Shown: in pieces, positions 10,027 through 19,590 of the stretch
Layout of the letters: every line of letters starts with the position of its first letter
Position numbering within the stretch: position 1 is the first letter of the stretch
Assembly: GCF_004193775.1 (NCBI RefSeq)
Contig: NC_041002.1
Span: 34,197,112 to 34,261,111, forward strand
Reading direction: 5' to 3'
Source of the DNA: Glycine soja
Taxonomy: Eukaryota > Streptophyta > Magnoliopsida > Fabales > Fabaceae
DNA length: 64,000 nt
Position numbers and translations under genes: made by a program
Notes under the pieces: model-generated
The model's input: the letters and a program-made list of their open reading frames with translations, nothing else
Database searches by the model: none
Told to the model about the DNA's origin: nothing

Positions 10027-10496
10027 TGATGGATAATCAACGCTCCCACAAAACAAAAATTACCTACATCTACAAAGGATTGTGAGAACACAACAAGGAT
10101 TACAAGATTGTAACTCACCCCAAACAATGTATCACTCTACAAACCTAAATACCCTACCCAATGGTTACAAGAAATGACAAAACTTTTATACAAAGACAAT
10201 TTTCTCTCAACAAAGTGATTTTGTTTCGTAATGTTTCTTCTCACACACTCTCTCTTCATATGTATCTTCTTTGTTAATTCTCTTCTCTATTTATAGTAAA
10301 AATTATCATAAACTATAATAAATAAATTCTCATAAAAATTGAAACAAAAACAACTTACAATGTATCAATTAAAATAAGTTTTATCTAATAAAAAACAATC
10401 TTCTACTTTACATTTAAATTTCTCAAACCTTAGTGATAAAAATTCAATTCTTAATATACATTAAATGCACCTTATTTTTTGGCTTGAAATTCTATA
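10027..10496 (-). mobile_element. 5' LTR of Copia element K
   Basis: On the minus strand it begins near 10496 and ends CCATCA at 10027, one base before the primer-binding site. Its TATA box (CTATAAATAGAG on the minus strand) is at about 10285-10296, so transcription would run leftward, away from the AKR gene. The right edge is set by similarity to the other LTR copy. Confidence 0.8.
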
Positions 10497-10639
10497 AATA
10501 TCTAAAGTATAAAGACTAAAAGTCCTTATTCAAAAATATCTTTCATAATTGTTTTTTAAATAGAAAAAATTAAAACATAGTCAGCTCTTATTATACTATG
10601 TAATTGAACGCATTACTAGGTTCCACTCTGCCTTCTTCT

Positions 10640-10788
10640 GTATCACCGAACACGTGCCAGAAACAAACACTATAAAATCTCCCGCGTCCCCAGAAAGAGT
10701 GTGACTGTAGACTTTCTTTTTCTTCCATTCCATTTCCCATTGTTCGCAACGGTTTTCTGATTTGTTTGGATTGCGAGAAAAAAAGAAA
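10640..10788 (+). promoter_or_regulatory. AKR core promoter and 5' UTR, with G-box and TATA box
   Basis: A G-box CACGTG is at 10651-10656, in the context GAACACGTGCC that also fits an ABA-response element. A TATA box TATAAAA is at 10671-10677. Transcription should start near 10700, giving a 5' UTR of about 90 nt. G-box plus TATA is a common layout for stress- or ABA-inducible genes, which suits an AKR4C enzyme; regulation here is inferred. LTR-K of the minus-strand Copia element ends 154 bp upstream of the G-box. Confidence 0.65.
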
Positions 10789-13700
10789 ATGTCGAACGAT
10801 ATTGGATTCTTCGACCTCAACACGGGCGCCAAGATCCCTTCCGTCGGCTTGGGAACATGGCAGTCCGATCCTGGCCTCGTCGCTCAAGCCGTCGCTGCGG
10901 CCATCAAGGTTTCCATTCTCACCTCATCTTACGCTTTCTCATTGCCATTGTTTGAATTTTTTTTTTTTTTTAATTTATAGGCTTTCTTGAAGTTGTTTGA
11001 TGTTTGTTGCTGTTAATCGTTACACTAAATAATCCTTGATATCACGGATATTATATATGTTTATTGATTTTGTGAATAAATGTGGTTGATGCTACTGGTA
11101 TAGCAGTCCTAAAAACTCCAAATATCTTGACGTTGTGATTGTCATTGTTATTTTTTTATTCCTATGAATCAAAGCAGGTAACAGGAGGTTTAGTGGTTTA
11201 CAACGACTCATTCATTCTACTCAATCAACTAAGTTAGATTCCTTGGTGTGATTGTCATTGTTTTAAACCTCTGTGCAGAGAGAAAAGGCCAATCCTGTGA
11301 AAATATTTTATTATTGTGAAAAATGAGAATTACAAATATATATCATTAGCAAGGTTTTAAATATCGCTCGTGGTCGTGTTGCGATTTTATCACGTTTGTT
11401 GATATCGTAATTCGCAGCAAATCATGGACAAATACAACCGATGTGGTCCCAATTATGGTTGCGGACAATTAAAAAACTTTGATGTTGCAGCCCAAATCAC
11501 GATCGCAAATCGTTTTTTCAAACCTTGATCATTAGATTATATTTGAATAGTTAAGATCTAAATAATCACGTGATCAATGACTTCTTCATTTTTCCAAATA
11601 GTCATACATATGTGTGTGAGGAGGGATCAAATTAAGTAATTCTAAAAATGTTATTCTTCATTTTTATCCTTCATTTTCTTTAACCTGACCGTCTATGATG
11701 AATTACTTGTTACAATCGTTGGATTGAAAGGAAATAAATATATTAAAAAAAACAAAACATAAGGATATAGAGTAACTCTAACTTTATCCTTCCTCTCTCA
11801 ATATATTATAATCTTAACAGCTGATCTATTCTAGAATTATAAATGCATTTTATTTTTTAAAGTGCGTCACTTGTTTTAGAGTCAAACCCTATTGTAGCAC
11901 CTACTCTACTGAGATATTGCAACCATGTCTCATAATGTTATTGGCATAGAACCTTGGATCATACAGTTAGTTATATCGAGTGATTATATTAGTTTGCACA
12001 ATGCTTCTGTAACTTGGTTTAGGGAATTCTTGAGTGTCTTTTTTTTGTGTTGCTGTATTCGATCTTTCTTATAATCCAAATAAGATGATTTGAGTCTTGA
12101 TACTTCGGGTTTATTTTCTACCAAATCCTATTTTCAGTTTCTCTCTTTGTCAACTGATAATGCTTCTTTCCTTTTGTATTAGTCTTTAGAAATCGATGCT
12201 TGCCTTCATGGTCAAATCCTTTGTTTGGACTTAATGTTCTTAACTTCGTAATTCAAAGATTTCTATCTGCTTTTCATGTGCTGATTGAATTTTGAAACTG
12301 GTTCTCACTTGTTCTTGCTTTGGTCAGCTGTTTCCTTTCTGTGAAATAACTTGTTTGGTTCTCCTGGTGAACATTGGGTTTGCCCCCAAGGATCTTTAGT
12401 AGTTTTGTGTGTTAATTTTAAAGGATTGAACACTAGGAGAAATTCCAAAAAGCTTTGGCATTGTTCTCAGTTTGCGGTTGTTTGGTGTACATTGTTGAAA
12501 TTTAATATTTAGAACCTTTACTAGATGGTGGTTTTCTAATAAGTTCAGTTGGGATTGAGTAGTTTTTCTTGCTTCTTTGTTAGATTTACAGAGAGATTAA
12601 TATGCTGTGCTTCATGTTTCTTGTGCTTAGTTTTCTAGTTTTATTCATTTAACTTTTTGTCTCGATTTCTTTAGTTCTCAAAGATTTCTTATCCTCTTAC
12701 ATTTGTACCTTTCTCTTCTACCTTAATTTATTTATCTAAAGATGTTTATTGTTCTCTGATTTGCAGTTGTAGCTAACAACTAGTTTCAGTTTCCATCTTT
12801 GTATGCGCATATATAGTGTACACCAGCTAAATTAGTATAAATTTTCACTTACTCATTTTGGAAGTCTGTTATTCTATATAATGATCCTTAATTTGATCAA
12901 TTTGATGCAGGTTGGTTACCGCCACATTGATTGTGCTCAAATCTATGGCAATGAGAAAGAGGTAATTGTCAGAACTTAGTGTTTGTTGTGTTTGTTTGGT
13001 GTTGTGTTATCTCGATTCAACAGCATAACTAGCTATTTGGAGTAAATGATTGAAAGTAGGATTGGTCTTGTCATGTGTGAAGGAATTTACTCATTCTTTC
13101 TATTGCAGATTGGCTCTATGTTGAAGAAGCTGTTTGAGGAGGGTGTAGTGAAGCGTGAGGATTTGTGGATTACATCTAAACTATGGTTTGTTTTTAGATT
13201 CTAGATTAATTTGTTTGGTTTCCATTTTTAAGCTAAATTACTAGTTCTGGTAGATTCATGCATATGATAGTCTTCACTGCTTAGCACTCAAGGATTTAAG
13301 ATGATATGCAGGAATACTGATCATGCTCCAGAAGACGTACCACTGGCATTGGACAGGACCTTGAAAGATTTGCAGCTTGATTATGTAGATTTGTATCTTG
13401 TATGCAATATCACTCAATCTCCAAAAATTTTCTCTGTTTGGTGTTAGAATTTTATGCTAAATTGATGATTTTATTCCCCATTTTCTCTCTGGGTTGAACA
13501 TGATTATTATTTTGTCTGGATTTTATTTCAAAATTTTGAGTGAAAATGTAGTCTGAAATATTGATTTCCTGGGAACAGCCTTCTGATGTTTTCTTAATCA
13601 GGAAAGTATAAAGCTAATTATACTGTGAACTTTTATTGTAGGAGAATCAGTGATAGTCATTGCTTGTTTAATTGTAGAATGCATAATGGTTTTTGAAAAT

Positions 13701-15674
13701 ACTATATTGATAGTGCTTTTCTTTTCTAAACTATTCATACAGTATAATATGGAACTATTTGTTAAACCATGTGTCTCAAGACTTTTCCACCACCCAATGT
13801 CTCTTGTCTAGAGAGTCTGATAGAAGCTGGAACACAATTTTAGAAAGAAAGGCTTCTATTCACAGAAAATAGTACAAATGCTTCTCAAGACTTTCAAGAG
13901 GTCTGGACTCTCTCAACAATCTGAAATCTCCCTCTAATCATAAGATAAAGGGCCTGTTTGGAAGAAATTGTTTACAACTTATTTGGACTTATGACATAGC
14001 GCTTGTGTAAATATTTGGCAGAGCTGATGAAAATAGTTTAGAAGCTGTTTTTACTTTTTAGGTTATTTCAATAGGCTCTCTAGGGTAACTTATGAAAACA
14101 ACTTACAACTTATATGAAAATAGTTTAACTCAATTTCCTAATCAATTGTAGAAACAATTTATACACAATGTTTACATGATAAGTACCTATTCAATAAGTC
14201 CTTAATTGAGTTGTTTACCCAAATGGGCCCTAAATCTTCCTCTCAACCCCTTTGATTATTTATAGGCAACATGTCTTATTTCTCTAACTATCTCAGCCTC
14301 AAACTAACTCTAATTACTCTAGTAACTGAATATCTCCATCTGTCAAACTCCAATCTCCTAACCAACTAATGGGTATCTATCAGAATCTAAATTAGCATTT
14401 CCTGCATATGCTGCATTATTTAGAAGCTTTTATTTTATTTATCTTTATTAATTTTTCCCTTCTAAATTCTAATGCATGCGGGTTTTAGTTTACTTATTTA
14501 TCAAAATTTGGTGTATTAATAGTTTATTTATGACATACTCAGTTGTAAACCGATCAACCTGCCTTTCCAGATCCACTGGCCGACTTCAATGAAGAAAGGA
14601 TCAGTTGGCTTTAATCCTGAAAATCTTGTGCAACCAAACATACCTAACACATGGAAGGCAATGGAAGCACTCTATGACTCCGGCAAGGCTCGGGCTATAG
14701 GTGTAAGCAATTTTTCCACCAAGAAGCTGGCAGATTTGCTGGCAATTGCTCGTGTTCCTCCTGCTGTCAACCAGGTGGAGTGTCATCCTTCATGGCAGCA
14801 GGACAAGCTGCAGGCTTTCTGCAATTCCAAAGGAGTCCACCTCACTGTAAGTTTACGACCCTAGAAACATTATTGTGGCTATTTTCATAAACTGACTTGT
14901 ATGTTGTCATCAAACAGTATTTGTGTAACAAGTTTTTTTAACCAAGTCGTTGGTTTGAGCAGTCCTAGGCTTAGTACCCTTAAGCAAGATCTCGAGTTTG
15001 AGTCTTGTGGATGGAAAAAATGTGGTTGGAAGGGAGATTAGTCATTAGTAAAAAATCTGATATCTTTTAATTGTATATGTTTAGGGATATTCACCTTTGG
15101 GTTCCCCTGGAACAACCTATTTTAAAAGTGATGTCCTTAAGCACCCAATTATAAATATGGTTGCGGAGAAACTAGGCAAGACTCCTGCACAAGTAGCTCT
15201 TCGCTGGGGACTGCAAATGGGCCATAGTGTTCTTCCCAAGAGTACTAACGAAACACGGATAAAGGAAAATTTTGATGTTTCTGGCTGGTCTATACCTGAG
15301 GACTTCCTTGCTAAATTTTCTGAGATTCAACAGGTAAGTATTTGATTAGTTAACCATAGTGTTTCTAGTATTTTAAAATCTGAATATATTAACTATATTT
15401 GTGTTGTGCTCTAGCTTTATGATGAGAAAACTCTTTGCCATGTAATCAACTAGATTCATTTTGCAAATCCCTATTTGTCTTAATTCTTATATTTTGGGGC
15501 TGTACAGTTGGAATTCGTTTTGAGTATGATACTATGCTGTGAAATTTACTTTTAGCATTTTTATGACCGTGGTGGTGGTTGTTGCAGGCAAGATTACTCA
15601 GGGGTACCACATTTGTCCATGAAACTTACGGTGCCTACAAATCTGTCGAGGAATTATGGGATGGTGAAATCTAA
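10789..15674 (+). CDS. AKR4C9-like: NADPH-dependent aldo-keto reductase, AKR4C9-like (7 exons, 315 aa)
   Basis: Coding exons: 10789-10908, 12911-12961, 13109-13185, 13312-13399, 14571-14846, 15085-15333, 15588-15674; every intron is GT-AG and the joined frame is open for 315 codons, the usual AKR4C length. The catalytic tetrad is D47, Y52, K81, H114. Signature [18 protein letters not shown] spans exons 2-3; SNFS is at 158-161, and the nucleotide-binding motif [10 protein letters not shown] carries K256, S257 and R262. The protein ends in WDGEI. Family members reduce aldehydes and ketones, including sugar and lipid-peroxidation carbonyls, with NADPH. No clear transit peptide is visible, although some AKR4C members are plastidic. 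The start is the first ATG in frame; upstream in-frame codons precede no other ATG. Intron 1 (2.0 kb) holds a MITE and intron 4 (1.2 kb) a solo LTR; no coding base is damaged. Confidence 0.96.
11350..11527. mobile_element. hAT-type MITE in AKR intron 1
   Basis: Ends are CAAGGTTTTAAA and, as reverse complement of the right end, CAAGGTTTGAAAA. It is flanked by a perfect 8 bp duplication ATCATTAG (11342-11349 and 11528-11535), the size made by hAT transposases. It is 178 bp with no reading frame, so non-autonomous. Confidence 0.85.
13818..14382 (-). mobile_element. Solo LTR in AKR intron 4, split by a MITE
   Basis: Ends TGATAG...CTATCA form a perfect 6 bp inverted repeat. Flanks are GAGTC (13813-13817) and GAATC (14383-14387), a 5 bp duplication with one mismatch. 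A TATA-like CCTATAAATAATC on the minus strand (about 14255-14270) gives the orientation. Without the MITE the LTR is 284 bp. It does not touch the splice sites. Confidence 0.75.
13950..14230. mobile_element. MITE nested in the intron 4 solo LTR
   Basis: Ends GGGCCTGTTTGG and CCAAATGGGCCC are imperfect inverted repeats, and TAAA flanks both sides (13946-13949, 14231-14234). The TIR style and a TAA-like target suggest the PIF/Harbinger (Tourist) group, but hAT cannot be ruled out. No coding capacity. Confidence 0.7.
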
Positions 15675-17490
15675 GAAGTCTGTTCTGTAAATTTGATAAT
15701 TGAATGGATCGAGGAGTGAGAGTTCTGTGAAACTGTGAATCAGTGTACTACTCCTTTGGTTAAGTTCACCCAATACTGTTTGATTGTTGACTTGAGCAAA
15801 TTTTGTTAAATTCCTGGGTTGATGAAACTTTGCATCATCACACTCATCGACATCTCTCTTTCCAAAACCTTTTATTTATTTATTATTTTATCTATTATTG
15901 GATGAATTGTCATGTGGTTTCCACTAATAGAGTGGGCTGAAGATTATTAAGTAGAGAGTTCATGTTAAAATTCATTCACTAATAAATAAAAAAGTTTTAA
16001 AAAATATTGCCAAAGTTTGCGTTGCCAGCATTCTTTATTTAATTTTCAGATCACCTTTTCTTAGATGCATTTGTTTTGAAAATTTGTGTACATTTAAGCT
16101 GACCATTGTTTTGCACACGTTTCTTCAATGAGTCCATGCATAACTTTGGAGCAATGTTGAAGAATATTGAAAATAAGATTGTTGGTGCTAATAAAATCAA
16201 TCATGACAGCAAATAACGATAATCTACTAGAAATTTTTACGTCTATATAGAAAGAATTGTTTAAAGAAAATTGTTAACTGTTGAGTTTATGTAAACATGT
16301 TATCAAGCCCATTTAGTAAATATTAGTGTTACAATTAATTCTGTAACTCCCTCCTCGGTTTAGTAGTATTCACATAGTTGAGACTCAAATTCAATATTAA
16401 ATATTAGTGTTAAAATTCTCATCAGATTGGATTGGTAATTAACTCAAGTAACATGTTAGAAAGAGTTATAAATTGGCTTGGTGGTGAAGGAGGAAAAGAG
16501 ATCATGAATTTAAATTTGTTTCCCTCACAAAAACTAACAACATTGGCTGATTAAAAAAAAAAGTAGCATGTCAGATTTATTATGTAACATGTTAGATTGA
16601 TTATCTCAGTGTCATGATTTTACTTGGTTGGTTTTCTCTAGAAAACTTCAAAAACTATTGTTTTCTTTATTTTTGGGGGTGGGGGAGGGTGGAGATTTAA
16701 AAGGTCGATGGAAGTATTAGAGGGAAGAGTAAAATATAAAACGAAGAGTTGGATACCAAAAAAACAGTAGGAAAGGTTATTAAGAGAAATCTCACCATAA
16801 ATAATATTAGTACCTCTGAAAATTTGAATTTTTAACTATGTCAAGTAATATCGTGTGATTCTCATTAACAACTTTAACTAGTGAAGTAAATTTGTTGTTA
16901 TTGTTGTATTTATACTAGAGGTAGTTTCAATTAATGATATCAATAAATATGGATACAAGCCAATTGGGGTGTTTCTTGTTTTCTTATAAGAAAATAACAT
17001 AAATATATTAAAATAAGAGAAAAACAATTATGCATAGATAGTGTAAAAAGTTTTACATTATTATCCAATCACAATTCATCATGGATAATAAGTAAATTAT
17101 GCATAGATAGTGTAAAAAGTTTTATACTATTATCCAATCACAATTCATCATGTAATAAATTTGTTAACTTTTACGATAATTACTTTAAAATTCATAATTA
17201 TGATTAAATGATAGTATAAAACTATTTTATATTATCAATAGAATATATGATTATTAAACTCTTAAAACAAAATCGTGGATGGGTTTGGAACTCGTGTGTG
17301 CAAGCAACTTGTGTTTGGAAGCAACATGGCTTCCCTAGCAACGTGCAATGCTTTTGCGTACGGATAAAGTTTGAGAAGCACGGGTTCCTTGGTGAAGCAC
17401 CGATGCTTACCCTTTTATTTTTTATTTTTTAAAAAAAGCTTTTTATTATTTTATTATTTTTGAAATGAAACATTAGATGGTTGGATGTGA
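15675..17490. other. AKR 3' UTR and downstream intergenic DNA
   Basis: The 3' UTR should end within the first 100-300 bases; AATAAATAAA occurs near 15981, but weaker signals come earlier and I cannot fix the cleavage site. The rest is AT-rich with no supported gene. A two-copy repeat lies at 17026-17160. Short open frames here lack family features and are rejected. Confidence 0.5.
17026..17160. repeat. Two-copy 69 bp tandem repeat
   Basis: GCATAGATAGTGTAAAAAG begins at 17032 and again at 17101, and both copies continue through TATCCAATCACAATTCATCATG. Copies differ at only a few bases, so the duplication is fairly recent. Confidence 0.8.
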
Positions 17491-17987
17491 ATTTTTTTAG
17501 GGTAAATAACTATTTTTGTTCCTAAAAGTGTAGAGCACTGACAAATTTGTCCTTGAAATACGAAAATTCAAATTTGTCTCTGAAAGTGTAAAAAGTGCGA
17601 CAAATTCATCCATCAATTAACTTCTGTCTGTTAATGAATTGGACAGCGTTATACACATTTAGGGACGAAAATGACTATTTCTCCAAAATATAATTTAATC
17701 TCCATCTTTCGCCTCTTTTTTAATCGTTGCGCATGGTTATCAAACTCTCGAGTTAATTTGCTAACTCTTACGAGTTTACAAGTCCACTTATCCTCTATGA
17801 GTTGACTCGTGTGTAAACTCTCTTTTTAGTAGACTCTGGGTAAACTCGATAAACTCTAAGTAAACTCGGTAGGTTCTCGAGTTTACCACTGAGTCAGCAG
17901 GTTAAAAAAATTAGACCAAAATGTAAGTCATTTTGGGTTGTTTTTTGTCTGTTTAGTGTTCAATATACCTCTATTTAATGTTTTGTT

Positions 17988-19402
17988 TGTAGAAGCAAAC
18001 TTCATGATGATGAACCAAGCAATTTTGATGATGCCAAAAGCCCAAGTGATTGATTCAAGACTTCAAGATCAAGCATCAAGAATCCAATCCAAGATTCAAG
18101 ATTCAAGAGAAGAAATCAAGAAGCAACAAGTCAAGATTTCATATAGGATAAGTATTAAAAGAATTTTTCAAAAACCAAATAGCACAGTTTTGTTTTACAA
18201 AAGAATTTTCTCAAATTTTCTAAGTTACCAGAGTGATTACTCTCTGGTATTCGATTACCAATGACCAGTTTGGTTTTCAAAATGTTTTCAAATGATTTAT
18301 AACGTTCCAAAATGATTTTCAAATAGTGTAATCGATTACACTATATTAGTAATCGATTACAAGTGAATCTGAACGTTGGAATTCAAATCCAATTGTGAAG
18401 AGTCACAACTTTTCATAAAATACATTGTGTAATTGATTACCAATGAATAGTTTTGAAGAAAAAGTTAAGAGTTATAACTCTTAACACGGTTTTCTCAAAA
18501 GTCATAACTCTTCTAATGGTTTCTTTGACCAGACATGAAGAGTCTATAAAAGCATGACTTTGGCACATGTTCAAAAGATATAATATATTTTTCCAAACAA
18601 TCCTTTTTCACAATCTTTTTCTAACCATTGCCCATTGCTTTTTCTTTACCAAAAAGCTTTCTAAACTTTGTTTTCAAAACTTTGTTTTTCTGCAAGTGGA
18701 AATTTTGCAGAAAACAAAAGTGTGCTATCTTTTCTTCCTTCTCCCTCTTGCTAAAAGATTCAAAGGACTAACCGCCTGAGAATTCTTTTGATTCTTCCTC
18801 TTCCCTTTAAACAAAAGATTTCAAAGGACTAACCGCCTCAGATATCTTTTGTTTCCCCTTACAAAGATTCAAGGGACTAACCGCCTAAGAATTCTTTGTC
18901 TTAACACATTGGAGGGTACATCCGTTGTGGTACAAGTAGAACGTACATCTACTTGGGTTGTAATACTGAGAACAAGAGAGGGTACATCTCTTGTGGATCA
19001 GTTCAAGTGGAGGGTACATCCACTTGGTTGTTCAAAGAGAACAAGGGAGGGTACATCCCTTGCGGATCTTTGCTTGTAAAGGATTTTACAAGGTTATTGG
19101 AAATCTCAATAACCGGTGGTTGCTTGGGGACTGGACGTAGGCACGGGTTGTGGCCGAACCAGTATAAATCTTGTGTTTATTTTCTTCTTCCCTACACTCT
19201 TTATCTTTCCGCTGTGTACTTTTTATTTCCGCTTTACTTTTGTCTAAGTTATTGTTTCTGTTCTTTACTTTCTCATAACTTAGTAGTAAAGCCTAATTAA
19301 ATCTAGTAACATTAAGAAGGATAAATTTTTAATTAGTCAAAACATGTTCATAATTAATTAAAACCCCCCCTTTTAATTATTTCGAGGCCACTCGATCCAA
19401 CA
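17988..19402 (+). repeat. 5' LTR-A (copy A3)
   Basis: TGTAGAAGCAAACTTC...GATCCAACA, 1415 bp. TATAAAA at 18545-18551. The first palindrome pair is reduced to one unit (near 18247) and the third to a single decayed unit, so U3 is shorter than in copy A4; pair 2 (18328/18349) is intact. Hairpins with loop GGGTACA are at 18973-18993, 19004-19026 and 19042-19062, all with perfect stems. Confidence 0.9.
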
Positions 19403-19404
19403 AG

Positions 19405-19416
19405 TGGTATCAGAGC
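19405..19416 (+). other. Primer-binding site, initiator Met tRNA type
   Basis: TGGTATCAGAGC sits two bases after the 5' LTR. This is the standard Copia primer site, complementary to the 3' end of initiator Met tRNA. A Gag-like ATG follows about 38 bp downstream. Confidence 0.9.
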
Positions 19417-19590
19417 AGGTATCTTGAGAAAAGTTTCACAACTTCAAGATAAATGGTCTCTTTAAATTCTCTGTTTTTCAAAAGTAATTTCATGTATAGG
19501 TCAAATCTGAAATCATTTCAAGATCATGATGAAGACCAAGCAAACTTATGTCTCATGACAAAATCTCATGAGAACAACTAGAAAGAATTT

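Larger units (their letters stand above)
4303..10496 (-). mobile_element. Copia element K, internally deleted and shredded by four insertions
   Basis: Read on the minus strand: 5' LTR at 10027-10496, primer-binding site, gag start, gag middle, zinc knuckle plus protease, polypurine tract, then a 3' LTR that survives as 5824-5921 and 4303-4327. Integrase, reverse transcriptase and RNase H are missing. The body is split by solo LTR-A (4328-5823), solo LTR-B (6608-7690) and solo LTR-A (8002-9660), each with a 5 bp target duplication, and the 3' LTR is cut on the left by the Gypsy element ending at 4302. It is the oldest layer in this block. Confidence 0.85.

Noticed and set aside
10762..10788. 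Upstream in-frame extension of AKR exon 1
   Set aside because: It would need a TTG start. The first ATG in this frame is at 10789 and matches the N-terminus of the family.
10591..10887. Minus-strand open frames over AKR exon 1
   Set aside because: They are shadows of the AKR coding strand and lack any family motif.
17247..17432. 61-codon open frame downstream of AKR
   Set aside because: No motif, AT-rich surroundings, no promoter or homolog recognised.
19405..19416. tRNA-like sequence TGGTATCAGAGC as part of a tRNA gene
   Set aside because: Only the 12 nt primer-binding site is present; no cloverleaf can be formed around it.
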